A DNA stretch of 59,662 nucleotides from Lachnospiraceae bacterium. Lineage in GTDB: Bacteria > Bacillota > Clostridia > Lachnospirales > Lachnospiraceae. Each line of letters begins with the position of its first letter. The stretch's first letter is position 1. This document shows positions 16,969 to 26,700 of the stretch, one piece after another. The position numbers were made by a program, and so were the translations under genes. Under the pieces are notes generated by a model. That model was not told the DNA's origin, made no database searches, and was given only the letters and a program-made list of their open reading frames with translations. The stretch is taken from the NCBI GenBank assembly GCA_014804645.1, contig JAAUZI010000012.1, positions 5,556 to 65,217 of the forward strand. Direction: 5' to 3'.

Positions 16969-19305
16969 CTACAGCCCAATCAGCGATGCATAAGGTTCAA
17001 AATCTGATTTGGTAAACACCTTTCCCGTCTTGACGAACTCGTAGCGGATAGCCTGGAGATAATGCTTCATGCATACCTCCTTGCCGTCTCCGTCCGCAGC
17101 CGCCAGAAACGCCGCGTTCAGGATACAGTTCTTGATATTACCTCCTACGAACTCAAACTTTTCCGCCAGGAAACGGATATCCACATCCTCGCCCAGAGGA
17201 GTGCCCTTTGGAATCGTGGTACGCCACAGCATTTCCCTGGTATCAGGGTCTGGGAACTGGAATTCCACAATGTATTTCATCCGTCTGAAAAATGCCGGGT
17301 CAATGTTGTGCTTATAATTGGTTGCCAGGACGGACACGCCGTCGTAAGCCTCCACTTCCTGAAGAAGCAGGGCCGTTTTATTGTTGTTGGACGCCTGGTT
17401 GCTGCCGCCGTCGTCGGAACGCTTGGCAAAGAGGGTGTCACACTCGTCAAAAAACAGCACCACATTACACTTTTTAGCCTCGCGGAAGATCATGGAGATG
17501 GATTTCTCCGTTTCTCCCACATACTTATCGATCACCTTGGACAGATCCACCCTGTACAGCTCCAGGTTCAGTTCATGGGCGATCACCTGGGCGCACATGG
17601 ATTTTCCTGTTCCGGGCGCCCCGAACAGCAGGATGGAAAGTCCTCGTCCATAGGGATATTTCTTCGTGTAATTCCAGTTGTCATAGACCTGTTTGCGGAA
17701 ATTCATCTGATCGATGGCGTGTTCCAAAGTCTCCCTCTGGTCATGGTTCATGACGATGTCCTCAAATCCAAAGTTTGCCTTGACCTTTGTGGCCTTCTGG
17801 GTAAGCTCCGAGCTCATCTGGTTGTTGCAGCCTCTGAATAGCGTGTCCCTCGGGATGCTGATCTCTTTATCCATGGTGGCGAAGCTTCTTGCCTGATGGA
17901 GCGCCGCCTTGATCTTTCCCGGAGTAAACAGGAATTTGGTGGCCATTTCCAACAGATCCACCTCCGGTGATAGGGAATAATTCTGGGAAAAATATTTCCA
18001 GCACGCTTCCCTCTCCCCATTGGAGGGCGTGGACAGCTCCAGCTCCGTGACCTCTTCCTTTGTCATCTCCTTGACCGGCAGCTTTTCCTTGCTGATGGCA
18101 AACACCAGCATGCCATGCTCCGTCAGCTTTGAAAAAGCCAGATCCATATACCCGAAAAATTTTTCCTTCTCCTCTTCCCGGTAGGACAGATCATCCAGAC
18201 AACAGCCGGCGCCTGTCAGAATACACTCTCTGGTGACTGCCCACAGCGCCTTATCTACAAAGCTGTAATCATAGACAAACAATTTTTTACAGTTGATCGA
18301 GACAGCACGTAGTCCCTGCTCTCTGCAGAAATGTTTCACAAAAAATTTTCTGCCGCTTCCCTCGTCTCCATAGTAGGAAAAGATTTTCACTCCCTCCTCA
18401 TGAGAGATTTTCATGGCCTCCAGAACGCCCTCATTTGCCAGAATCGGGTCCAATTCCCCATCATCCGTGAGCATTTGGAAAAACCTGCTGTAATTCTCAT
18501 CCAGCCGCAGGGGATTCTTGCCAAACAGATAGTCGATCATTCGTTTATCCGGTGAGACCACAGTGGAAAAGGGCATATTGCCCTGCACATGCAGATTCAG
18601 GATGGGCATCAGCTGCTCCAGGCAGACCGACATATCGCCGTAGGCTCCTGTGATGGAAAAACTGCTGCCATAGTACAGCTTTGCCGCAGACTCTATGGTA
18701 GGGGCAGACAGGGAGCCGTTTTCATTGATCACCTGGAATACTCCTGCATAATCGGTCTGGGTGGAGGACAGAATGCCGCAGGCCAAACAGAAAATCGTAA
18801 AGTTCTCATAGTTTAGTTTCCGGCATATCTCATAAAAAGAAAGGGATACGCCCGCCTCGCCCGCCAGAGCGGCTCTCGCGTTTATGTAATCTATCATCTC
18901 CTCCGCAGAATAGTCCGAAACGCCTTCACCTGCTCCGTCTTCGTCCGCAGAGACGCCCGATGCCGCGGCAAACGCAGAGAACAGGTCGTCCAGATCCGAC
19001 ATATCAGAGTCCTTCCCGGAAACAGAGTCCTGTCCTTCTCCCGGAATGCTTTCCGTCTCGTCCTTTTCCTTTTGCCTGCGGCTGTCCTGAAACTGCTCCA
19101 GCTTATCGACGCACAGATCATGGACAATTTCCAGATCCGGATAAAGCACATTTTTGTACCCGCCTTCTCCCGTGGCATAGACCTTCTTTAAGTTCGCCAG
19201 ATACCGGTTCATCCCTTCATTCACACAGGCAAACAGGTATTCCATATATTCATCATAGCTCTCAAAAGGCTGGCTTCTATCCTTTTCATCAAACAAATCC
19301 GCCAT
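16969..19305 (-). CDS. AAA ATPase 1 of the CIS cluster (Afp15/Pvc15-like)
   Basis: The 778-aa protein has an acidic Ser/Asp-rich stretch (about 85-130), a degenerate nucleotide-binding region (GDEGSGRKFF, near 317) and a C-terminal AAA+ domain: Walker A FGAPGTGKS (near 561), Walker B VVLFFDECDTLFAKR (near 618), and a sensor/finger region ATNYKHNIDPAFFRRM. CIS ATPases of this kind are cytoplasmic and needed for particle maturation or cargo loading in studied systems. GGGAGGTTTAGG precedes the ATG at 19305. It follows the small basic protein and opens cassette 1 (ATPase, GNAT, 1132-aa protein, ADP-ribosyltransferase). Copy 2 shares the same two-part architecture, so the pair arose by duplication or by acquisition of a second cargo cassette. 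Confidence 0.9.
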   Translation of the reverse strand: MADLFDEKDRSQPFESYDEYMEYLFACVNEGMNRYLANLKKVYATGEGGYKNVLYPDLEIVHDLCVDKLEQFQDSRRQKEKDETESIPGEGQDSVSGKDSDMSDLDDLFSAFAAASGVSADEDGAGEGVSDYSAEEMIDYINARAALAGEAGVSLSFYEICRKLNYENFTIFCLACGILSSTQTDYAGVFQVINENGSLSAPTIESAAKLYYGSSFSITGAYGDMSVCLEQLMPILNLHVQGNMPFSTVVSPDKRMIDYLFGKNPLRLDENYSRFFQMLTDDGELDPILANEGVLEAMKISHEEGVKIFSYYGDEGSGRKFFVKHFCREQGLRAVSINCKKLFVYDYSFVDKALWAVTRECILTGAGCCLDDLSYREEEKEKFFGYMDLAFSKLTEHGMLVFAISKEKLPVKEMTKEEVTELELSTPSNGEREACWKYFSQNYSLSPEVDLLEMATKFLFTPGKIKAALHQARSFATMDKEISIPRDTLFRGCNNQMSSELTQKATKVKANFGFEDIVMNHDQRETLEHAIDQMNFRKQVYDNWNYTKKYPYGRGLSILLFGAPGTGKSMCAQVIAHELNLELYRVDLSKVIDKYVGETEKSISMIFREAKKCNVVLFFDECDTLFAKRSDDGGSNQASNNNKTALLLQEVEAYDGVSVLATNYKHNIDPAFFRRMKYIVEFQFPDPDTREMLWRTTIPKGTPLGEDVDIRFLAEKFEFVGGNIKNCILNAAFLAAADGDGKEVCMKHYLQAIRYEFVKTGKVFTKSDFEPYASLIGL

Positions 19306-19306
19306 C

Positions 19307-19537
19307 CTAAACCTCCCTCTCCTCTGTCACAAAGACTGCGGTCTCGTCAAATACGCTTTTTCTGGTATTGATTCCTTCCAGTTTCTGCTGATGGAATGCG
19401 CCTGTCTGCCGGTTCAGAGGTTTCTGCCTGTCCCGCCGGGCATAAGACATGGTACTTTCTTCCTCCTCAAATGGCTGGGCATTCTTCCTTTTCATTTTCC
19501 CGCTGGTATCCCGGATCAGCCGTTCTGTCAACTGCAT
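19307..19537 (-). CDS. Small basic hypothetical protein
   Basis: This 76-aa, highly polar protein is rich in Arg, Lys, Gln and Glu, with no TM and no recognisable motif. The ATG at 19537 (MQLTERLIRD) has GGAG seven bases upstream; longer in-frame starts up to 19642 would overlap the ABC ATPase gene. Its stop is one base before the start of AAA ATPase 1, so translation of the two is probably coupled. An adaptor or chaperone role for the ATPase is possible from position only. Confidence 0.5.
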   Translation of the reverse strand: MQLTERLIRDTSGKMKRKNAQPFEEEESTMSYARRDRQKPLNRQTGAFHQQKLEGINTRKSVFDETAVFVTEEREV

Positions 19538-19580
19538 ATATTTTCTCCATTCATCAACTGCTGGAAACGTGAATACTCCA

Positions 19581-20228
19581 TTATTTTCTCCCTGCCAGCA
19601 TAATTTCCCGATATTCCAGCCCCTGGGCGCTGGCCTTGTCATGGGTGGCCGCCACCACGGTGATCCCCTGTCTGTGCACCAGTTCCAGAAGTCTCATGAT
19701 TTCTCTGGATTCCTCATAAGACAAATTGCCCGTAGGCTCGTCCGCCAGAAGAATGGAGGGGTAATTCACCAATGCTCTGGCAAGACATACTTTCTGTCTC
19801 TCTCCTCCGGACAACTGCGACGGATATCTTTTGTGAAGGTGAGAGATTCCAAGCAGCATAAGCAGGGAAGAGACAGCGGCCCGGTTGTCTCTGTGTCCCC
19901 CGCCCGTGATCAGGCGGGCAAGTTCCACATTCTGGTAAACCGTCCGCTCCGGCAGCAGGTTGTCCTTCTGGAACACCACTCCCAGCTTTCTTCGGTAAAA
20001 AGGAATCTCCCGCTCTCCGATCTGCTCAATATCCTGATCTAGTACATGGATCTTTCCTGATGTGACCTCCGTGTCCTTCAGCAGAAGACGGATAAGGGTA
20101 GTTTTCCCTGCTCCGCTTTCTCCTGTCAGAAGAATAAACTCCCCTGCCTGAATCTCCGCGTTAAAATCCTGGAACACGTTCTCCGTTGAACCTTCATATC
20201 GTTTTGTCACATGTGTAAATTCAATCAT
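19581..20228 (-). CDS. ABC transporter-type ATPase (FtsE/LolD/MacB-like), no permease nearby
   Basis: The 215-aa protein is a complete nucleotide-binding domain: Walker A TGESGAGKTT (35-44), Q-loop VVFQKDN (84-90), signature LSGGERQ (139-145), Walker B SILLADEPTGNL (158-169) and H-loop AATHD. The closest subclass by sequence pattern is the FtsE/LolD/MacB group, whose partners are FtsX-like permeases. No such permease is encoded in the window. It is wedged between the STAS gene (four-base overlap if the ATG at 20243 is used; the ATG at 20228 has better spacing from GGGG) and the small basic protein. Known relatives can act through allostery instead of transport (FtsEX on cell-wall hydrolases), so a role in opening the wall or energising assembly is conceivable but unproven. 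Confidence 0.85.
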   Translation of the reverse strand: MIEFTHVTKRYEGSTENVFQDFNAEIQAGEFILLTGESGAGKTTLIRLLLKDTEVTSGKIHVLDQDIEQIGEREIPFYRRKLGVVFQKDNLLPERTVYQNVELARLITGGGHRDNRAAVSSLLMLLGISHLHKRYPSQLSGGERQKVCLARALVNYPSILLADEPTGNLSYEESREIMRLLELVHRQGITVVAATHDKASAQGLEYREIMLAGRK

Positions 20229-20239
20229 GGTACCCCTGG

Positions 20240-20539
20240 TCACTCAATGGTCAGCATGTCGGCAAATCCGGTCAGCGTGAACACTTCCATCACGGTCTCA
20301 CATACATGGACCAGCTTCATGCTCCCGCCTTTGGAATTGGCGGTCTTCTGTCCGATCAACAATGCGCGCAGACCGGCACTTGACACATACTCCACCTTCT
20401 CCATATTTAAAACTACCGTGGTGCCTTTCTGAAATGCCTGCAGAATACTCTGCTGTAACTGGGGGCTGGTGTTGGTGTCTACCCTTCCCTCTATATCAAG
20501 CTGTATCATACCTTCCTGTCTTGTCTCTGAAATCGTCAT
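20240..20539 (-). CDS. STAS-domain anti-anti-sigma factor (RsbV/SpoIIAA-like)
   Basis: The 99-aa single STAS domain has the conserved loop EYVSSAGLRALL (50-61). Ser54 aligns with the phospho-acceptor Ser58 of SpoIIAA, so the protein should be switchable by phosphorylation. In the known mechanism the unphosphorylated form captures the RsbW-type kinase and frees its partner, and a PP2C phosphatase resets it. Both of those enzymes are encoded at the far end of this same array (1.5-3.6 kb). It lies between the baseplate genes and the ATPase/cargo cassettes. With no sigma factor gene present, it may control either transcription elsewhere or a CIS component directly. Confidence 0.92.
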   Translation of the reverse strand: MTISETRQEGMIQLDIEGRVDTNTSPQLQQSILQAFQKGTTVVLNMEKVEYVSSAGLRALLIGQKTANSKGGSMKLVHVCETVMEVFTLTGFADMLTIE

Positions 20540-20563
20540 TTTCCTTCACCCTCCTGTGATTGA

Positions 20564-21664
20564 TCAATTTAATCGTATAAAGCCGTCCAATTCCTGACCG
20601 GCGTCCAGACTGCCCTCCTGCTGCCCTGAGATTCTGGCGTCCATATCCAGATAGGAATAGGAATCCAGGATTCCGGCCTTTTTCCTCCTGATAATATGGA
20701 GCCTGGAACGAACTGGCTTAAACTGGTCTAACAAAAACAGCAGCTGTGATTTCTGGACCTCCGTTATGGATTCTCCCACCAGTATGGTCACATCATAGGC
20801 GCTGTTCCCATACAGTTTTTCAAATTCCGCCATCTGCTCTTTCTCAATATAGTCCTCCATCACATTCCGTTCCAGCACCATGACCTTCTCTCCCAGAACG
20901 ATCTCAGCGATTCGCTCCAGCACGGCCCTGGTTCCCTTCATCCGGTTCAGCCTGTAGGCTTCCTTTACCAAAGTCCGCAGAACATCCTCTTCCAGAAATT
21001 TATCTCCCATCCGGATGCCAAGCCAACTGCCATATATGGGCAGAAGGTCTGCCTGGCAGGTGTCCGGATCCAGAATCCCCGGCAGCGCTTCGATATCTTT
21101 CTGGAAATCATTGTATATGCTGGAAAATACGGATATGTAGCGGTGGAAGAATCCCCCTCTCTCCCGATAGATTTCCGGAAAGGTATTCATAAAATTATCC
21201 CCCTGTAAATCTACCCTTATATTGGATATCCGGCCTTCTCCCAGCCCTGTCAGCTCTAATAGCAGGTACAGATACCGCCCCTGGAGCCCATATAAAAGCA
21301 CATCCTTCTGGTTTACAAAACGCAGCCCCTCCACCTGCCGGAAAAATTCTTTTTTAGTGATGATCTCCTCCCGGCTGTCACACAGAAATCGCTCAATTGC
21401 CACAGGCTGTCCGTTCCTGTAAAGGGAATCCTCATTCAGCGCCGCCACGTACAGATAACACACCATGTTTTCTGAAAAGGACGCCTCAAAGTTAAGCCTT
21501 CCCCATGTGGAATCTAAAGCCGCGCTGTCTATGGCCCGCAGGCACAGATAATGGACCGGTTCCTCCCCTGCCACAGTCAGTCTTCCGTCCTCCTCCAGTT
21601 CAAAGCCTGAATAATATCCTTGCTGTATGCGGCTTTTATTTACAGAATAACTGTTTCCCGCCAC
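20564..21664 (-). CDS. Tail protein I-like baseplate component
   Basis: The 366-aa protein has an N-terminal beta-rich segment (1-150) and a domain resembling phage P2 gpI and its CIS relatives (about 155-290): TFPEIYRER, a helix with GILDPD, LGIRMGDKF, then a KGTRAVLERIAEIV segment typical of the family (lyr-x-KGT). gpI-type proteins sit at the outer baseplate between the J-like wedge and fibres. It directly follows the second J-like gene. A C-terminal QxLLFLLDQFKPVRSRL stretch (about 305-325) also fits this family. No separate long receptor-binding fibre gene is evident downstream, so this protein may be the outermost baseplate part here. Confidence 0.75.
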   Translation of the reverse strand: MAGNSYSVNKSRIQQGYYSGFELEEDGRLTVAGEEPVHYLCLRAIDSAALDSTWGRLNFEASFSENMVCYLYVAALNEDSLYRNGQPVAIERFLCDSREEIITKKEFFRQVEGLRFVNQKDVLLYGLQGRYLYLLLELTGLGEGRISNIRVDLQGDNFMNTFPEIYRERGGFFHRYISVFSSIYNDFQKDIEALPGILDPDTCQADLLPIYGSWLGIRMGDKFLEEDVLRTLVKEAYRLNRMKGTRAVLERIAEIVLGEKVMVLERNVMEDYIEKEQMAEFEKLYGNSAYDVTILVGESITEVQKSQLLFLLDQFKPVRSRLHIIRRKKAGILDSYSYLDMDARISGQQEGSLDAGQELDGFIRLN

Positions 21665-21680
21665 TCTTCCTCACACCCCC

Positions 21681-23774
21681 TTACATATAAATTCCTGTTT
21701 CCAACACAATGTCTCCTCCATAGCAAAGGCAGTTCTGAGCCGGAACGATGTCCGCCTCCACCAGCCTGGCCAGACTGGGATTGCGTGGGATCAAAGACAG
21801 CTCATAGATAAACTCCACGCAGTCCAGGCTCTCGATCTCATGGAATACCTGGTCAAACTTCAGTATCTCTCCAAAGTTTTTCTCCGAATGGATATAATCG
21901 ATCTCTCTGCGGATCGCCTGTTCGATCAGCAAACGGCTGTTTTCATACTGTCGTTTCACATAGATGGTCCCATGGACGTCAACAGGTGTGTACACCGGCG
22001 AAACGATCTGAATTTTGGTGGTCAAAAGCCGTTTATCTTCCAGCTGTCTTTCAATAGCTGTCCGGTAGGTTTCCGATAATTTGGGAAACTCCTCGTCGGT
22101 TCCCGGCTTTACCGCAATGCTGACCATGTTCCTGCTTGGGTTCATCCATGCCCTGACCTTATGGATACAAAGCTGGGGCGTCTCCCTCACCAGCTTTTCA
22201 TAATCCTTCGCCGTTACCGCCGTATAAGGCCGCTTTAAATCCAGCAAAAATCTCTTTTTTACTTCCTCCAGCGTCTCCCGGAAGGCCCCTCCTGTTCCCT
22301 CTGCGGGATTATAAAATCTTACGGAAGGGGAGATTCCCACTCCATGAAATACATTGTCTTCCCGGACGTTTCCTTCCCTTCCCCTGGTGGTGCTCAAGGT
22401 TCCCACATACAGGTCAGCGCCGATAAATTCTCCCGGATCCTCAATAATGATTTTTCCTTCATCCTCATACAGATGATAGGTCAGATCCTCCTGCCCATAA
22501 CGGCTGGGCCTGACAAAATCATAGATATCCCCGCCGTCCTGTGCGGTTCTTCTGGCAATAATGCAGAAATTGTCCGCCACAATATGTCTGGCCGGAAGCT
22601 CTATGGTCTGACGGTCATTTCCCAAAACCGTCCCAAGGAAATACCGGCGCATCATCTCTTCACTGTAAGCTACGATCTTAACAGCATTTTTTACCTTTTC
22701 CGGCCCGTATCCGAAACGCCGTCTGTCAAACCTCCATGTATGGCTTTGGTCCTCTTCTATGGTTTCCCGGTAAAACCGCCCCATTTCCTCTGTCTCACCG
22801 GCGGGCATATACCGCCTGTAAGAAGACCCTTTTTCCTCTTTACAAAAAACTGTCACATATCCCTGGGGCAGCAGATCGCTTAAAAGATTTACGGCGGATA
22901 CCTTGTTAAATGTATGGCATACGGCCTTTGTCTCCTTCTGCCATGTCTCAAATAAAAATCCGCTGATACTGGTCAGCCTCGGCCGCACATCATAGTCCGC
23001 CCGCTCTAAAGTTGCCCGGATCACATAGCCGCCGCCGGGAGCCTCCTCACACGGCACTGCCGGAAACTGCGGCATCCGCATGCGGATTTCCCCGCTCACC
23101 AGAAAACATCCTGTGTGGTCTCTCACGGAAAGCTCCTCAAACCCCTGGCTGGTATAACATTCCCACCTGATATCCGCAAACGTGTTATTGCCCTTTTCCA
23201 CAAAGGGATTCCTGTTATACCGGTCTGCCACAGTCACATAGAAAGAAATATCCTCTCCCGCCCGGGGCGGTCCATCCATGACAAACCACACGCTGTCTCC
23301 GGCTCCGGGAGACTCCCCGAAAATACAGGCAGGCACCTGTACCTCTCTGTCCAGCAGATAGCTGTAGTCACACTGCCTGCCATTCTGCATCCCGTAGACG
23401 CCCGTCATACGGTACGGCTCTAATTCCAGGCTGCGGTTCGTCTCAAAGCACAGATCCCCCACCATAAACTTCTGATTGGCCGGAATTTTAAACGGCTCCC
23501 GGATTCCCTCCGCAGCCAGAAGCACTCTGGCGCAGCGCCCCTTTACCGCTTCAAACCCGGCCAGTTTCAACAGTTTCTGCATAATAGCCGGGGTAATCTC
23601 ATTAATATAATTTTGCTGGAGGTTTTCAAAGGCTGTCAGATTCTCAAGGATAGTGACGCCCGGGTCTGACGGGTTATAGTTCGTCCATTCCTCAGAATAC
23701 AGCGGAATCTGCAAAAGCGCCTCGGCCATCATCTCTTCATAGGTCTTTTCCTCAAGGTTTCGATTATTCAGCAT
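21681..23774 (-). CDS. Baseplate J-like protein 2 (Afp12-like)
   Basis: The 697-aa protein carries the N-terminal signature NPSDPGVTILENLTAF (34-49), found in J-like baseplate wedge proteins of CIS, and a C-terminal J-type region (about 500-660: ARVRAWMNPSRN, PVYTPVDVHGTIYV, then a helical IEQAIRREID). It overlaps the upstream J-like gene by 11 bases. In related machines Afp11- and Afp12-like proteins form the six-fold wedge that holds sheath and spike. Length and position after a larger J-like protein fit Afp12. No oddities seen. Confidence 0.82.
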   Translation of the reverse strand: MLNNRNLEEKTYEEMMAEALLQIPLYSEEWTNYNPSDPGVTILENLTAFENLQQNYINEITPAIMQKLLKLAGFEAVKGRCARVLLAAEGIREPFKIPANQKFMVGDLCFETNRSLELEPYRMTGVYGMQNGRQCDYSYLLDREVQVPACIFGESPGAGDSVWFVMDGPPRAGEDISFYVTVADRYNRNPFVEKGNNTFADIRWECYTSQGFEELSVRDHTGCFLVSGEIRMRMPQFPAVPCEEAPGGGYVIRATLERADYDVRPRLTSISGFLFETWQKETKAVCHTFNKVSAVNLLSDLLPQGYVTVFCKEEKGSSYRRYMPAGETEEMGRFYRETIEEDQSHTWRFDRRRFGYGPEKVKNAVKIVAYSEEMMRRYFLGTVLGNDRQTIELPARHIVADNFCIIARRTAQDGGDIYDFVRPSRYGQEDLTYHLYEDEGKIIIEDPGEFIGADLYVGTLSTTRGREGNVREDNVFHGVGISPSVRFYNPAEGTGGAFRETLEEVKKRFLLDLKRPYTAVTAKDYEKLVRETPQLCIHKVRAWMNPSRNMVSIAVKPGTDEEFPKLSETYRTAIERQLEDKRLLTTKIQIVSPVYTPVDVHGTIYVKRQYENSRLLIEQAIRREIDYIHSEKNFGEILKFDQVFHEIESLDCVEFIYELSLIPRNPSLARLVEADIVPAQNCLCYGGDIVLETGIYM

Positions 23775-26700
23775 GGCGCTTCTCCTCCGAAATCATGATA
23801 TTTACCCTGTGTCTGCCGCTTTTGCATATGACAAAGGGACTTTCCTCCATATCCTCCAGATCCATCTCGTGGGTTCCCTGCTGATCCGTATACTTAACAA
23901 CGGCTGCCATCTTCTTTATGACCGCCTTGCTTTTTAACACATTCAGCCGCATCATCAGCTGAGCCTTCTTCGGCATGGTTCCAATCTCCCAGCCGTCTCC
24001 ATATCTGGAACTGATGGGACTTAAATACTGCTCCAGCGATTCCTGCAGCAGATTCTGGACCTCAAAGCTGTCGTCCATCTGGAGCACTTCCGCCCATATG
24101 TCTACGCATACCTCCACAAAAACCGGCTCTACAATATGAAAATCTTCGGGGGCAATGGTCAATTCACAGGATTCCATCAAATGCTTTTTTAGTTTTCCTG
24201 ACACACTGTGGAAGGAATAAGAACCCTCCGCAAAATCCTTTAACAGAATCACAAACGTCACCGCATTGTCATTCTTTTCCCCATGAATGGTTCTTCCCAC
24301 CACACACCGGACTTTATCGATGGTATCGGAAAAACTTTTTATTTCCCGTATGTAATCCTCCATGGACACCAGGCGTCTTCTGGCGCTTAAAATATTGGCT
24401 CCCCTTTGCAGCGCGCTGTCCAGATCCTCAATATTACTTCCGCCGTAGGCCTTTACAGGATTGGTGATACTCTCCACAAACATAATATTTTCCAGAGAAT
24501 CATTGATCAGGCCGGACGCTACGTTGCCTTCTTTTCCATTGCAGCACCGAATCGTAACCTTATATGCCACATCATCCAGAACTCTCGGAATCTCTCCGCG
24601 GATTCCGTCTCCAAAGGTCAGACGGCTGTTCATACGGTCCAGCATATAACATTGTTTGGTAGGCGGATCGTCTAACTGGTCCGTTTCCTGCCATTTTACA
24701 TAAAAAGAGGAGATCTCGCCCAAAATATCATACTCTGCCCGAACCGTGTCCGGATGTTCTTTTGCCAGCTGAATCATCTGGCGTCTGGAATATTTTCCTT
24801 TCTCGTTCACCCAAAGATCAATATCCAGGATATAGGGGACTCCTAAGCTTACGGACATATTCGGCAATGGCTCATCCAGATAAAAGTCTTCTTCTGCCCT
24901 GGTTTCTATATTCGCCGCCTGGACGGCATTGGGAGTTATGCCCCTGATAACGGGCAGTGCCCCTTCCCCGGGGATTCTCCGGGCATCCACCGGACTTACG
25001 CGAATCCAGTACTCTTTCTTTCCCTCCAGAGTAATCGCATGCATATCTGCCTGGGGCATAAACATCACCGTGCCGGAGCGGGACATGTCCATGGTATAAT
25101 CGAGGACCTTCATCTGTTTGAATCCCTTTGCAGTGCTGTATTCAAAACGGCATTTGGTTCCCTCAAAACGGCTGCCTTCCTCCATCTGGAATAGGATACT
25201 GACAGGCCCGGATTCCATTTTCCTGGAAAATCCAAGATACAGGGCATTCGTCCCGTACATGCCCCTGGAAAACGCCACAAAGGGACTGCCCTCTTTTACA
25301 GCCTTAGTCAGATCCTGTCTCCTGGTTCCCACAATGGAAATCAGGCGCTCCGCATCCATATAATGGCTTTCATAGGAAAAAGACACCTTCAGATTCTCTA
25401 TATGGGGATAGTGATGGATACAGGGGCGCATATAACAGTTATCCGCCTTCAGCACCTGCATCCGGATACATCTTCCCTGATAGGCTCCCACCCCTGTTTC
25501 CTGCCAGTCATCCGGACATACAAAGGAGATCTCATAAGTTCCTTCCTGATCTTGGGCAAACATATTCCTGGTCTCCTGAAAGGTCTTCAGCTTCTTCCAG
25601 CCGATCCCATTAAAATACTCAAGAGAAATCTCCTCCGCCCTGGTGTCTGCCGGCATATCTGTCCAGATAACTTTCGGTTTTCTCTTGATGATCTTTAGCT
25701 GGGTATCCTCGTCCTGGACAGCGTTAAGAATTCTGTGCTCCCTGTAGGATACGTCAAACTCCATACAGACCGTTGACCCTGCCTTGCTGAAATACTCGTC
25801 ATGTCCCAGATAGCATTCCTGGTACAAGGACAGGGTATCGCCAAAGGGGTCAAAGGACTGAACGTCAAAATCCGTAGCACCGCTGCCTGAGAAATCCGCG
25901 AAAGCCTTTTCCCCGGAAGAAGACATGGAAATGCGGGATACAGAAAAATTTTCTTCCACCGGCTCCTCTGCCACAAGAGCCAGCAGACTGTACTGCTTTC
26001 CCTCAAGTTCTGTCTTAAGATTCTTTTTCTCCTTCCGAAGGATCACCGTCTCTCCATCCGAGAGCACCTGAACCTTCTCAACAGGAACCAGTCCTTCTTC
26101 TGCCAGATAGTAAAACTGATAACGCCTCTTTGCTATCTTTTCCGGCAGTTTTGGATTCCCCTGGATTTTCACATAAATGTTATTGTTCTCCACGTCCAGC
26201 GCTATGGAATGATACAGGAGCAGAGCGTTCTTTTGAATCCCCTCCAGCTCATTGCCAAAGAGGCGAAATGGTATTAAGTTGTTCTCCTCTTCTTCTCCCG
26301 TTCCGGCCGTGCCTGCTATCTCGGCAGGTTCAAAACGGCCTTTTAAGGGAATGATCTTTCCTCCGCTCTCCGTGGTCATAAACACCGATTCCAGAACGGA
26401 ATTGGTCACATACAGATTGTGAGCAGTCTCAAAGATGATCTGTCCGCTGTCCTGCTCCGTGTCCGCCAGCAGCTTTGTGCCCTTATACACCGCAGCCCCC
26501 GGTATGGTATCATGTACCAGCTCCATGACCACCGTGGCCGACGCCGGCTTTGGAGGCAGCAGGGAGATTCCCAGCATATTTACAAATTCTGTATGATACC
26601 TTTCCAGCACCTGGTTGTATCTTTTGAGATTTTCAGCCATCTGGGACGCGAAAATTTTGGCAATGACCGAGCCGATATCCGGATTCTCCCGGTCAGGACG

